In this document: in pieces, positions 38,768 through 51,339 of the stretch | Layout: every line of letters starts with the position of its first letter | Position numbering within the stretch: the stretch's first letter is position 1 | Origin: Nissolia schottii | Lineage: Eukaryota > Streptophyta > Magnoliopsida > Fabales > Fabaceae | DNA: 64,000 nt | Assembly: GCA_003254905.1 (NCBI GenBank) | Contig: QANU01016478.1 | Location: 613,977-677,976 of the forward strand | Direction of reading: 5' to 3' | The notes under the pieces: model-generated | Seen by the model: only the letters and a program-made list of their open reading frames with translations | Told to the model about the DNA's origin: nothing | Databases searched by the model: none | Position numbers and translations under genes: made by a program

Positions 38768-39223
38768 ATACTCCCCCTTTAAAAATGGAACTTGTCCTCA
38801 AGGTCCAAAAATTAAAAAAAAATAGTTTCCTCCAGGATCCCATTGCATAATGTGGAATTTGCTAAGATTAATTGTGCCAACCTTGAGAAATTTCAGAAAA
38901 AAATTTGTGATGATAGTAGCCCCCTTGCTGCCATTGCCACATATCAAGGTCCAAAATTCGTATTGAGCTTAGCCTACTTGCTCATTTCTGGTTTGCACTA
39001 GACCCAGGAGACCCCAAGGCTCCCTTTACACATTTTCCCCCATTGAAACCCTAACCTCCTTCTTCCTTGTGAAACTCACAGCAACTGCTGCCCTTCCCAT
39101 CACTAGCAGTGAGGCTGCCGCCGCTGGCATGGCCCATGAGGTTCCCCTGCCGGTCGTCGTTCCCCAATCGCGATTAAGGGCAGGTTGTGTCCTTTCACTT
39201 CCACTCTCAATGAAAGCACCATT

Positions 39224-39489
39224 TGTAACGATGTAAAATGTTATATGAGGAATTATAGAACAATTAGAACAATTGTGGATAGTTTCTGCATTCTTTTGTG
39301 TTTGAATTACAAAGAAAAGGATAGAGATGGAAAACTAGAGAGAAGAATCCTAGAGAGAGAGAGGTAGGATAACCTAAATCAAATTTTCCATACCCATGTA
39401 ATCCCCTTCCTCTCCTATTTATACCAAATTGGGCTCCACTAATTGGGCCAATTTCTAATTTGGACATTTATTTACTTAAGCCCGTTACA
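39224..39489 (-). repeat. LTR2 of the three-LTR fossil
   Basis: 266 bases. Its first 90 or so match LTR3 almost exactly, while the remainder differs from LTR1 and LTR3 at many positions. Confidence 0.88.
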
Positions 39490-40276
39490 ATACTCCCCCC
39501 TTTAAAAATGGACCTTGTCCTCAAGGTCCGAGAAAAATTAAAAATTTCCACCCGGATCCTATTGCATAAATTGTAACTTGCTGCAAGTGTCTTCACAAAT
39601 TAGGCTAATTTCTGGAAATTGCAGAAGAAAATCTCCTTTGGCAGTTGCCCAAATTAAGGATCTCGTTTTTGTTATGCAATTGCCAACCAGCACAGTCCAA
39701 AAATATTGCTTCTTTACTATTGGACCGTATTGGGTTTGGCCCAAATGCACAAGCTGAGGCTCCACTTGAACCATGAGGCCACAAGAGCTTTTTTCCTCAA
39801 TTCCCCCAATTGCAACCCTAGCCTCCTTCTTCCTCTCCCATTCTTCCCAGGTTGTTGGTGGCTGCTCCCTTGCCTCCATGGCCACCAATGCTTTTCTTCC
39901 CATTAAAACCAACGCGGCGACAGCCGCCACCATCACCCGTGCTCGCTCTGCAACTTTAGTTTGAGCAATTTCTGGCAAAATTGATCTGAAATCTTGCTGG
40001 TAACGATACAGGAATGTTACCTCGAAATTCCTCCAATCCGCTGACGGATTCCGCCGACGCCACAGCCGAAACCAAGTCAGATCGCGACCCGACAACCCTT
40101 CTTCAACCTGCAGCAACCGCTGCAACTCTCGCGTTCCTTTGGCGGTCCAAAACTTCGACACGCAAAGAAGCCACCAGTAGTCGTGCTCACCGTCGAACAA
40201 GGGAACAAGGCCTGAGCTCTCCGAACCACCATGGGAAGCGGTAACCGCCGGCATGGTGTTCAATGAAAGCACCATT

Positions 40277-40544
40277 TGTAACGATGTAAAATGTTATATG
40301 AGGAATTATAGAACAATTAGAACAATTGTGGATAGTTTCTGCATTCTTTTGTGTTTGAATTACAAGGAAATGGGATAGTGATGGAAAACTAGAGAGAAGA
40401 ATATCCTAGAGAGAGAGGTTAGGGTCAAACCAATGTCATTTTCCATACCAATGTAATCCCCTTCCTCTCCTATTTATACTAAATTTGGCTCCATTAATTG
40501 GGCCAATTTCTAATTTGGGCATTTATTTACTTAAGCCCGTTACA
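40277..40544 (-). repeat. LTR3 of the three-LTR fossil
   Basis: 268 bases; a mosaic. It is LTR2-like up to about 40360 and LTR1-like after that. Confidence 0.88.
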
Positions 40545-40549
40545 TAAAG

Positions 40550-42600
40550 GTGAAAATCAAACAAATAGAGAAGAAATCCATTGTGGATTGAGATGACTAA
40601 GAAGCATCATTTTGGCTTTTTGATTGGCGGTCAAGGAAAAAATCGCAAGGAGAGAATGATTTATTTCATGTTTGGAAGTGGGATGACAATGGATGATCTT
40701 ATGATCCCTTTCTTATTACTCAAACTTCATTTCTCTCATTCTTTTTCATTAAATTTGTCGCACATCTAAATCTAAATAATAAGAGAGTGCCTTATTTTAT
40801 TTCTCTTTACTCTACTCTGTATCTTTTCTTCATCTTTTATTAATAATTGTCACTTCTTTCATCACTTGTAAATCTCTCGTACATGGCTTGATATAATTTT
40901 ATAGTATTTTGTAAAAGGTAAAAAATAAACTAAAAATGATGTTGGAATAATCCCAACAAAAAATTGATGTTGGTATAAAGAATTCATAGTAACACAAGTC
41001 CCACTTTGGCCCCAAATTCTTCCCCTAACAGTCCTAACATAACTTTGTTAACAAGCTAAGACTGAAATGGATTAAGTAACTACTTCAGAGCAAATTGTTC
41101 TTGGTGTGTGAACTATTGATATATAATTGGATGGCTTGTATTATAGCAGTTGTAGTATTTTGTTCACTCTAAAGTTTTTAAAAATAAAATTGTGGAATTT
41201 CATTTTGAATCCTGTAGTAAGTGTTAAACTTTTTACGGACTGTAATATTTTACAACCTGTTGAGAATTAATTTTGTAGATAAAAATGAATTCAATTCATG
41301 ACAGAAAGAATTGAATTGAAGTATGAATTGAAGTATAAATTGAATTCAATTTTAATGTTTAGAATAAACTAGTAAAGTAAAGAATTGAATTGAAATAACG
41401 TATATGAAATTTTCAGTCTACCCTCACTACTCACACACCCTACGTCATCTCCATCTCCTCATCTCTATCTCAACTTGGTGTTCTATATCACAAAAAACTA
41501 AATGAAGTATTTTGATTGCTTTTTTAATTGTGCCTGTCACAAACAAAAAAAAATCAAAGTAGCTAATGCTTTTTGTCACAAAAAATCAAAGAAGGTATTA
41601 TTTTTTTGGATGACTTGGACAATAGGTGGGAGGTGGATGGAGAGGAGAAAATGGAAGGAGAAGGACTTGACGAAGAGGAGGAGGTGGGAGGTTAGCAAGG
41701 AGGAGAATGAGGTGAAAAGTTGCTTTTGACAATAGGGGTTGAACGAAGAAGAAAAGAGGAATAAATGATGAGGGACATTTTTTATTTTTCTTTTTTTTAT
41801 GTTGAAATCTTTGAATGGAATTTCAAAATCAAATTAAAAGTGCTGTCTCTGTTTAAAAATTAAATTCTCATTAAAATTGAATTCATTGTCATTATTGTGT
41901 TTTAAACCATAGAATTTAATTAAATTCCTGAGTTTCCATAGTTTCAAATCAGGCTGTTAGGGCAAATTGTAATTAATTCAGTAGTTAATCTCGTTAATAA
42001 AATATTTTTAGTTGATTGTTGTTAAGGATAGACCACCGTTACAATGAAAAATGTTGCAGGCATGTAGGTTGGTGCTGTGCCGACGTCAGCACCAGCACCA
42101 CCTTCCTTGCTGGAGCTATCATCCATGCTGCCTGCATCTCCACTCTCGTAGCCTTGCCGGAACCACCACCATACCACCTGTCCACTGTCTGTCGTCATCA
42201 CGTCGAATCTTCACAAAGATAAAGGAGGTGGGTCACACATTGCAATAATAATTCCTATGATAATTTTGGAACCAGAGCACATTCTCTTCAAAAATGTCTT
42301 CCATCAACAAGAATACAAGATCCAATAATAATTTTAGTGATGAAAAATTACTAGTTTAGTACGGATAAAAATACAAATTTATCAAATAAGTGAAACATAG
42401 AATTTGATTTAAACTTTTGAAATAATTTTATTTTTATTTTTTATATAATTATCCACGATTAATTTTAAGATGAAAAAAAAGGTCCGTTTGTCTTCATTTT
42501 GTTTTACTGGCTGTCAAAATAGAATATTTTTATTAGGAAGGGAGGGAGAAGCTTATTTGTGGCTTAGCATAGATCCTTTCTGTCCATCCATAGGGGATCT
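40550..42600. other. Intergenic, no gene supported
   Basis: Repetitive AATTGAATT-type sequence near 41280-41400 and 41810-41930 hints at a decayed MITE. A GC-richer patch at 42040-42230 has two open frames of 65-68 codons with no domain. Nothing else recognised. Confidence 0.4.
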
Positions 42601-42603
42601 TGG

Positions 42604-42629
42604 TCTGACGTGGGGGGGTGTGTCACGTG
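42604..42629 (+). promoter_or_regulatory. ACGT-core cluster upstream of the FD-type gene
   Basis: TCTGACGTGG followed by CACGTG (42624-42629) lies about 170-195 bases before the bZIP start codon. ACGT cores are binding sites for bZIP and bHLH factors; use by this gene is inferred from position only. Confidence 0.4.
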
Positions 42630-42799
42630 TCGAGAGTCGGACGCGACTACTCAGAGAAAGTGCTGCTACAAAAATACCATCAACCAACCGTTGATTGCAA
42701 CTAGTAATTACTACTAACAGTACTTTTACTAGCTCTACAGCGCCTCTCCGCTCCAGATTGAATCTCTCTGCTTCTTAAACAAGCTTTACAATAACAAGA

Positions 42800-43842
42800 A
42801 TGTTGCCATCGTCATCACCATCACCATCAACCCCGCCTATTACTTTTACCACTGCCACTAACCAAAGCGGTAATAATAAACCCCCCTTCAAAGTCTCTTC
42901 TGCCTCTCCCACAGCCAAGACGATGGAAGAGGTGTGGAAGGACATCAACCTTGCCTCCCTCAACGACCAGGCCACCCGACCCACCCCCACCACATTCGGG
43001 TCGGGTATTATGTTCCAGGACTTCCTCGCCATCAACAGCCACCACCCCGACTCCTCTCACTCCGACTCTCCTCCTAGTAACGCCTCTCTCTACTGCGCCC
43101 CACATCAGAACGCCCTCACTGCCCTCAGCCTCAGCTCCCGCCATCATCCTCTTATTGGGCCCAACAAGGCCCCGGCCCAGCCCAAGGCAGCGACTTGCGC
43201 TTCTTCTCTCCCCTGCTTTGGGAGCACCCCTGCAGGGGATAAACGGAACAAGCGCATGATCAAGAACCGCGAATCTGCAGCGCGATCGCGAGCTAGAAAG
43301 CAGGAAATATGTTGTTTGCTTCCTCATTAAGTTTAATTCTCCTCTCTTTCTTTTCTATGCTATACTAATTTTGTATATCTTAAAATAGATATATCATTGG
43401 TTGACACCATAAGTATTTAAGTGCGTTTTTTATTTACTTACATGCCCTGGATGGCCAAGTGGCCATAACCACCAAGCACAAAATTGACTAGGATTGTTTA
43501 AACATAAATGCTCTTTATTCTGTGTGATTTGAATAACACGAACCTACTTGTTTGTTAACTTCAGGCATACACAAACGAGCTGCAGCTCAAAGTTGACCAC
43601 TTGCTGGAGGAGAATGCAAGGCTCAAGAGACAACAGCAGCAGGTGCGCACACGATTCCTACTACTCATTTACACACGTTTAAACTGTCTTTCACATTCAA
43701 CTAGTGTAGTCGTTATGTAGTAGTAGCAGCCAGCCAGCATTGATTGGGTTTACGAAATTGGTGGTTGCAGTTGTGTCAAGCAGCGGCGAGTCATCAAAAG
43801 AAGAGGAGCAGCCTATATCGAACTTCAACGGCACCGTTTTGA
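42800..43842 (+). CDS. FD: FD-type bZIP transcription factor, odd splice donor
   Basis: Exons 42800-43303, 43565-43642 and 43771-43842 give 217 residues if intron 1 is removed at 43304. An N-terminal MEEVWKDINLASL box, a basic region NKRMIKNRESAARSRARKQ (residues 150-168), a leucine zipper continuing NELQLKVDHLLEENARLK, and a C-terminal RTSTAPF (Thr214) mark the FD subfamily. FD partners with FT through 14-3-3 proteins, bound at the phosphorylated TAP/SAP motif, to activate floral identity genes. Intron 2 is GT-AG. Intron 1 should start right after the CAG of ARKQ but begins GA (43304-43305) instead of GT; its acceptor at 43563-43564 is normal. Without splicing there the frame stops at 43330 inside the bZIP, giving 176 residues. 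It could be a GA-AG intron, a damaged allele or a sequence error. Confidence 0.88.
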
Positions 43843-46263
43843 TATATAGGAACTATAAAGTGTGTATTGTTTATTCGGGCCACTAAAAGGAAAATCACCC
43901 CCCAGGCTCCTTACCCCTTTTGTGTGTAATGTGTTTTTATGCTCATTTTCTAAATTGGTGGTTGGAACTCTTCCACGTTTGGATCTTTGTTGAGAAGAAG
44001 GTGCATGCATTTCCCATTTTCCCTGTAGGGACCTCTACGAGGAACTTGCTATGATTGGGTCTTTTCATGGAATTGTTCTCCTATTCCTTTGGCGCTTGCC
44101 ATTATTGTCCTTTTAATTGCGAAAAGAAATTTCGTCATGCTGAAATTGGATGTAGTGGGAGCTGTGATGATGTGAGTGAGGATAATGCCAATAAAAGGCA
44201 CATAGCCAGTATAAGGCTGAACTTTCATCTTATGGGACAATGACGCTTTGTTCTTTTCCCAGCCATAAGGAGACGCACGCCAATGAATCCAACTCTCATG
44301 TTTAAAATGGGTCATCTAGACAAACATTTAAATTTCATTCATTTTACCAAGACTTTTTTTTTATCTTAATATGTTAATTTTAATATCATTAGATGATTAG
44401 TGTTATATGAAAGATTACTCCATAGTATAATATTTAATGAACGTTTTAAAGGGGATTGTTCACCACAATTTTGTAACCAACTTCAGATTAATTTTTTGAA
44501 AATATATTTAAGATTTTTAAATAGACATTGGTATTCATTGATATTCAATTATTCACTAATATACTTCAGATACTCAACACATACATTGACAAAAGTATGT
44601 GCGATCCATCACTGTTTTTTTCCCTTATGGTAGTGGATTTTATGTATTTTTGTCGGCTAATTTGAGTGTTGAATGGTTTTGACTTTTGAACATATCGATA
44701 AGGTTACTCCTATCTTATTGTCAATTTGCCAATAACATTTTGTTTTGCTGAAAGAATGTATTTTCGCAAACAAGCTTTGGTCCCATCCCAAGTCCGGTCT
44801 GATTATCTCTCTATTATTGGTGAAGGTTTAGGATCGTTGGTAGAAAAGTCCATGTCTGTACCCGTTTTCGCAATGATGTGATTTTTCATTATTGTCATTA
44901 CATCCGTGTGGCATTTGTCTTTTTGTTTCAAATAATTTTATGGAAATAAGATGTGAGGATATTTTTTATTTTACTTTATTGCTTAAAAAGGTGTATATTG
45001 TTAACCGTATCTAATCCTTTCTCAACAAGGATAATTTTTATGCACTCTCGCATGGTACAATAATACAAGAATTAATAACATTCATATAATTGTTAATAAA
45101 TAATTAAATCACAGTGTAACTTCTTTTATGCATTTAGATTCAAACTAATGTATGCTTTTTGCATATATAATGATTATGAAATGCATCTGTATTCAAACTA
45201 ATGTAGGCTTTTAGCATATATAATGATTATGAACTATATTTAATTAAATTTATGGTATGGATTTAAATTTCTAATTCACTCAGAGTGAACCATTGTCCAC
45301 CCAAGCATTGCAGAGTGGCCAAACTGTTTAGCTATATGTATAAATGTCATAACATGAAAATTGCTCGCATAAAGCAGGGGGGGTGACTGGTGTCGATTAT
45401 CAATGCCTTTGCAGCTAATAACTTTTCCAAAAGGCAATGTGGTACCATAAATGGGGAATATTGTTACAGTTCCAACTGAATGTTCATGCACATAGCCTCT
45501 TTACCACAACCATGAAACCAGCCCCACTAACTTGGTTCCCCAGGACAACTCTTTTCATTGAACCGCAGGGTGTGTGGTTCACTACATGAACTTTTTTTTC
45601 CCCCTTTTTTGTAATGGCAAAATAGGATATTTTTAGTCTATTATCTTTATTTGAGGGTAATGTTTATTTTTGCCTGTGCAAAGTTCAGCCAATTTGATAT
45701 GTAAAATTTAAAACTTAACTTTTTAATCTTTGAAATTATAAGTTGTAGATCAAATTAGTTATTCAATTTATTATCATTACGTCATCATGTTTTTGTTGAT
45801 TTGTCATATTAAATGAGACTATAAAAATAATTGGGATTATAAACGAATTGCGACAACATTTGATACTATAAATGAGGTTGTGAGGGTATCTGTAATTGCA
45901 AATCAAACTCGTGATACCAACTGATATTTAAGAATCAAAATGAGTATTATCCCCTTTATTTACTTTCTTAGTTCATTTCTTTATCTTTAATTTTATTTAA
46001 TCTAATTTCTTACATTTTAAATTACTATCAAATAAAACCTAATCTTTCCCTCAAAATAACAACTAACATGAAATACACCTTGCATGCATGTTAGAACTTC
46101 CACATGCAACTAAGCAAACTGATACATTTAACAACACTTAAAGACGAGAAGGAATTATGTACTCAAGACTAATATTTAACATTTTTTTAATATTCTTTCC
46201 AACAACGTCGGTAAACAAAAAAATAAATATATATATAAAACGATTGTCGAAATAATCATTACT
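43843..46263. other. Intergenic after the FD-type gene, no gene supported
   Basis: The first few hundred bases may be the bZIP 3' UTR. Open frames such as 44049-44315 and 45276-45491 have no recognisable domain. Near 45125-45235 a 50-base AT-rich block is tandemly repeated (CAAACTAATGTA...GCATATATAATGATTATGAA). Confidence 0.45.
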
Positions 46264-46335
46264 TCCGATGTCGTCCAGCGGTTAGGATATCTGGCTTTCA
46301 CCCAGGAGACCCGGGTTCGATTCCCGGCATCGGAA
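46264..46335 (+). tRNA. trnE-UUC (nuclear): tRNA-Glu (anticodon TTC)
   Basis: A 72-base cloverleaf: acceptor stem TCCGATG pairs with CATCGGA plus discriminator A. The anticodon loop CTTTCAC gives anticodon TTC, the T arm is CCGGGTTCGATTCCCGG, and the D arm with GGTTAGGAT carries the A box. There is no intron and no encoded CCA. Upstream AT-rich sequence and a downstream T-run fit an active nuclear Pol III gene. Confidence 0.95.
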
Positions 46336-46344
46336 AATGTATTA

Positions 46345-46349
46345 TTTTT
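46345..46349 (+). terminator. Pol III T-run terminator of tRNA-Glu
   Basis: Five T residues ten bases after the tRNA 3' end. Confidence 0.75.
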
Positions 46350-48253
46350 CACTTTCTAAGCAATTGGGTTTTCTTTTGGGCCAAACGTGAACTCGGAAGT
46401 AGTGTTTAATGCCTAAGTATTTGGGCTGATTTTGGGTTCTAGACAGCAGATTTGGCTGCATTTTTACAGAATATATTTGTTAGCTCCTTTTGGTCGGGAG
46501 TATATGTGGGCTTTATTATATATTAGATAAGACCTTGACCCAATTAAGGGAAAAAAAAAAAGGGATAAGTGCCCAAAATATATACCGAAGGAGGACGTGA
46601 CGTGTTCAATGTTTAAGCCAAAATGATTCTTTATTTTCAATTTTACAATTTAAACCTCCTTTTTCACATAGCATTTATAAGCTTTTTGGTTTTTAGATAA
46701 GCATAGCATTTATAAGCTGAAAATATTCTCTCTTTTTTTCCGTCAAAATTTCAAAGAAAATTAATTATTCTCGTGTATTGAGATAAATGTTTCTATGAGT
46801 GCACCAGCAAGGGTGTTTTTGGTTAGTATAATATTGGCCTAACAGAAAAATAACTATTTTCACTTGTGCTAAAACAAATGTTTGAGGCCAAAAGTCATGA
46901 GCTCAAATGTAGCTCAAAGTGATTTTCTTTTTTTTTAAACTAAAATGTGTTGAAATTCAGTTTACATCCTTTAAATCATCAATTATGATTTGACAACCGT
47001 GAAGGCAAAATACATTAGACTAGTCCGTCGCAACCGTAACATAATGAAAGAGGTAGCCCAGAACTTGTAATCATCAATCTCAATGAAGGGTTAATACTTG
47101 GAACAGTGAAATTTGAAGGAAAAATATATGTTGAGGAGTATCCTTTTCAAATTAAATTAATGAAAACTTTTATTATGTACTATTAAAGTAATTTCTTTAT
47201 CAAGCAAATACTTTTTTAACTAACATGGTTAAGAATTGAAGTTCAAAAGAGCAAAGCTCTTCTAAAGAAGTCATTATTTATGTCGAGAACAATAAAGTTT
47301 GAGATTATTTTGACACTTTATTTATATTAGAGATCAGAAATTAATTAGGATACCGAATAAAAGTTTATGAACGAAACATATTTTTTTGAGAAATTATTAC
47401 GCAGAATTGTTATTTGTATTTAACAGTGAAATGACATTTTAAATAAAAATACAAGTTTACATTGAATTGTGTCTCAAATTGAATTTAAAAAAAGTTGAGC
47501 CAGTTGTTAAGTTTCCATTTAACTATCTTTACTTTTTTTACTTTTCTCTCTCCTAATCGTCAATGAACCTCCTCTTCCTTCACTCAAAAAATGATGTCGT
47601 TACGTTACACTTGTTAGTCACTCTCTTTATTTCTTGATAAAATACTCGATGCGTTATTTGGTCCTCATTATTTTATGTTTTGCCTTTGTTAGTCTCTTCG
47701 TCCAATGGACTCAGGGAGAGAGAGAGAGAGACTAACAAGAACAACGACGAAAAATATTAGAAACTACTTTAAATTTATTTATATCATAGACCAAGTAAGG
47801 CATTAAATAAAAGTTTAGGATCAAACATTGTATTTCCCCATATTTCTCTAATTGAAAACATGATATCTCATCTTGAGTAATGAAGTGACATATGGTACTA
47901 GCCTACTAGGGTCCTTTTATAATGAACCATGCCTAAGCTTGCGAGATACTTTGCATGCATCCTACTAATAACAGATGCTGGGAATGTGGAAATTATGAAC
48001 ATGGTATATTGGATGTTGAGTTAGTCACCCTATTGGGTTAATTATTCTCTATCAAGTAATTGGAGAACTAGCATCATTATCTGGTAAACATTCAACAAAA
48101 TAGGGTAGAAGAAAGCAACAGCGTCTGTTAGGCCTTGCTCATTAATTTGAAACCGTATTAGACAAGTTACAACAAAAAGAAATACTGAAAAAAGCAGAAC
48201 AAGGCTATGCTTACATAGACTTTACACATGCACAGATTCACTCACCGGGGAAT
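46350..48253. other. Intergenic, nothing recognised
   Basis: AT-rich, with a GA microsatellite near 47715-47732. No gene seen. Confidence 0.4.
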
Positions 48254-48643
48254 TCACATACCGGCAATATGAAAAGAAGAAAACCAAATCAGCATCTCTT
48301 CGGTGAACATCTCGGGGCGGTTAGACTCGTCCTCGGCTCCCATCGAGAAGCGGCAGAGAGGGCACGTCCTGCGGTGGCCCTTGAGCCATCTGTCCACACA
48401 GACCTCATGGAATTTGTGCAGGCAAGGAAGAACTCGGACGCCGTCTTTGTCCTTCAACCTTGACAGGCACACGCAACACCAGCCGCCATCGCCGTTCTCG
48501 GCCGGGGATTCCATAATCTTTTGTGGGACAGTAGCAGCACTTGATCGCAGGTATTGCAATGGTGCATCCTTCTTGTTTCTTATTGGTCCCTCCGCTAGAC
48601 CAATTAAATCCAACAAAACTGATACCAAAGTTTTGAGACTCAT
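48254..48643 (-). CDS. Small RING-H2 zinc-finger protein, likely E3 ubiquitin ligase
   Basis: Single exon, 129 residues, complete from Met to stop. A full RING-H2 domain has Cys56, Cys59, Cys74, His76, His79, Cys82, Cys94 and Cys97 (C-x2-C-x14-C-x-H-x2-H-x2-C-x11-C-x2-C), with Trp86 in the place that contacts the E2 enzyme. A short hydrophobic N-terminal segment (TLVSVLLDLIGLA, residues 5-17) may be a membrane anchor or signal anchor, as in RHA/ATL-like small RING proteins. The C-terminal tail is acidic, then hydrophobic. The likely role is E3 ligase; the target is unknown. Intronless, with AT-rich flanks and no close neighbour gene. Confidence 0.9.
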   Translation of the reverse strand: MSLKTLVSVLLDLIGLAEGPIRNKKDAPLQYLRSSAATVPQKIMESPAENGDGGWCCVCLSRLKDKDGVRVLPCLHKFHEVCVDRWLKGHRRTCPLCRFSMGAEDESNRPEMFTEEMLIWFSSFHIAGM

Positions 48644-51330
48644 CTGATTTTCACTAATGCGTAATCATTTCGAATTAGATCCTTAATAAGAAGTAAGAGC
48701 TGCAACTTATGTGCCACATTGTTGTCACAATTGTATTTATTTTTCCTATATGGTCATAGTTAGTTGTTTTGCTTGTTTTGAAAGTGTGGTTAGATGAGGG
48801 CTGTTTGACAGTTTCTAGCGTCCAAACACAAAGCGGTTACACCTACACAAGAGTGCTACTCTCGACCTAGATAGTAAGTAGCTCATTTTTGTATTTTATT
48901 TTTTCTTTGCACGGTGTCCAAATTCATTGTTAGTGGGATCAATTAATCAAACTTAAAATATTGTGGTTACCATTTTTTTTTCATCTGATCTCAAATCTAA
49001 GATCCTTTAAAAAGGAGTCGAACTTGTCTACCACTCAACTAACTTTGTGTTATAGTAACTCACTTACATTGTGAGAGAATAATTCTACAAACTACCTAAT
49101 GCCTAAAATTCCTGTATGGTACCTAGTTTCATGGGCTTGACTATAAATTCTTAACATATTTGTTCTTATTCCTCATTGTTTCACTTTTTCCTGTTTTACC
49201 GTTAATGGCTATCCAACATCACAGGCAACATCATCTTATCATCCCCACTGAGATATTAAGGTATTTTGATACCCCTGGGACACTCGTACTGAAAGCTTTC
49301 AATGTCTTAGTCAATGACTGTGCATGATTTTTCATGGTGACCGCATTGAGCAATGGGTGTGCACAATTTATTTGCAAATGTGAGGATTATGTTTACACAT
49401 TTCTTGAACGTATTATGTTTTAGCTTGTTGGGCGAATCACATGCTAAACCAGAACATTAACTTATGTAAATATTATTAGATAAGAACTATTTACGAGGTA
49501 TTAAAAAAAAATGGTTTCTCACGTATACCATGGAGTAAATATCTTCTCTTAGTAAATTCCATTTTTGACAATTTTTTAAAAATAAATTTGTCAAATTTTG
49601 TTATCATTTTATTATCTAATTTAACAGATTTGATGTATTATAAGATCTAATGTGATAAATTAATACTTTTTAATATAATATTTGTAAAAAAATGCGTCGT
49701 AAATTCAAATGACTCGCAAATCTTTAAACCTCTTACAAGTTGACCATTTTAATGATTTGATTAATAAAAAGTTTGTTATGATCATATAGAACATAAAATA
49801 ACGACAAAATTCGATGAATTTAATTTTAAAAACTATTTCCTCCGTCCTTTTTTAGTTGTTGTTTTTTATTTTTTAGATACATTGTTGATTGTATCTAAAT
49901 ATAGACAAATTTAGTAAGATGAGATATTTATCTTGTGGAACATGTGAGAAATCACCATTAACAAAAACCATTTATAACGTGAAAGCTTAAATTGTGTTAA
50001 AATTGAACTTCCAATTAAAAAATATTGATAATGATGTCCTTTGTAAGCATAGCCAATGCACATGCGCATATTTTATCATGTGCAAAAACTAAATACGCTG
50101 GTGCAAAATATGATTGAAAAATGTGTGACAATGGTTACCAAGAAGCCACCCATTACAATTTACAAAAAAGTGTTGGAAGGAACAACTGAATCATTTACTC
50201 AGCAAGGCAAGATCACATACCAGTTTGTGATTCACCAAACAATTTTAAGTATGATATATAATTGTTTCTGAATTGTCTATAGTATTATAAAATCATCGTT
50301 TTGATCAATATATTTCATAAGGTAATTGAGTTTTCATACTGAACATGAAGTATACAAGAAGAAAGATTAATGTATTATTTACTACTACTATCTTTTACAC
50401 GGTTTTGCTAATTCAAAACTCTATCATGTACTCTGTTTGTGTGCATTATGCGAAAAAGAGCGAAGGAAGATGGCAAGTAGCTAGTCACGTTGTTAATAGA
50501 AGATTTATTGGTCAAACTTTACCCTATAACGTTTTCTATTGACCTCATAGGTGTGCCCCCATTTTCACTTATTATAACCGACACCTACTTCTCACCTATA
50601 AAATTAAATTTAAAGCACCATTTGTCGTAGAAATATGAAAAAACTCACAATTATGCAAGTTTTTAATAAGCTTGGACAAAACAGGGAATTTAGCTAATTA
50701 GTAGTTTGTAAAAGCAAAGCAACTCTAGAAGCAAGGAATCTCCATAACCAAAAAACGAAAGCAAAACTAATTGAAACTGCTAGCATGAGAATTGAGAATA
50801 TTAACAATTTTCACCACTGAATAATACCCAAATTGGAAAATCATGAGAGGCTTTGACGTTTATAAAATAAGCAAAGGGAAAAAAAAAATATAGTACACCA
50901 ATAAATATGAATATCTTGAGACTAGAATGCAAGTTTAAAAATGTTAGGAAGGCTGGCAGGTAGTGAAAGACAAGTCAAGCCACCAGACCACATGGATGCC
51001 GACCATTGCATTCAAGTTCAAGAAAAGCTATCTTGCATATTAATCTTCCATTGTTTCCTTCCTGACTTTCTTTTCTTTATATACGTCATATAATTAATAA
51101 GATGTCAAAGAGAAAGTTGGAAGTATTCAAGTTTCCATGTCTCAAAATAGATGGCATTTAGCTTGATTGCGAGCAATGACACTGATCATGGTTCAAAGAA
51201 CCTTTCGCTCTTCAATGGAGGCTAGCATCCTTTGCACTTTTATTTGCACAAAAAGGCCATCCCTTTTGTTTTCCTAAATTATGCATCACCCTATGCTGGA
51301 ACCAATTCCGATTAAAGGGAGATAGCTATG
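48644..51330. other. Intergenic, no gene supported
   Basis: AT-rich. A TTCCTCCGTCC stretch near 49837 looks like one end of a Tc1/mariner-type MITE, but no partner end was found. Open frames at 50056-50271 and 50345-50542 have no domain. Confidence 0.4.
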
Positions 51331-51339
51331 GGAAACCGC

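Larger units (their letters stand above)
38501..40544 (-). mobile_element. Three-LTR retrotransposon fossil (LTR-int-LTR-int-LTR)
   Basis: Three direct LTR copies lie at 38501-38767, 39224-39489 and 40277-40544, each starting TGTAACGATG and ending CCCGTTACA. They enclose two different internal segments of about 456 and 787 bases. The whole is framed by perfect 5-base duplications TAAAG (38496-38500 and 40545-40549). A primer-site-like sequence (minus strand TGGTGCTTTCATTGA) abuts the inner side of LTR2 and of LTR3. C-rich polypurine-tract complements follow LTR1 and LTR2. The second internal segment has a minus-strand gag-like open frame (40275-39559); no pol is seen. This suggests a non-autonomous Gypsy-like (gag-only) element, rearranged by recombination. 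LTRs are very similar, so it is fairly young. Confidence 0.88.

Noticed and set aside
39559-40275. 238-codon minus-strand frame considered as a host gene
   Set aside because: It lies between two LTRs of the three-LTR fossil and resembles gag, so it is part of that element.
42827-43327. 166-codon minus-strand frame
   Set aside because: Shadow of FD exon 1 caused by its high GC content.
45276-45491. 71-codon minus-strand frame in a less AT-rich patch
   Set aside because: No domain; could be a decayed repeat, but nothing supports a gene.
49831-49860. TTCCTCCGTCC motif like a Tc1/mariner MITE end
   Set aside because: No inverted partner end or TA duplication was found.
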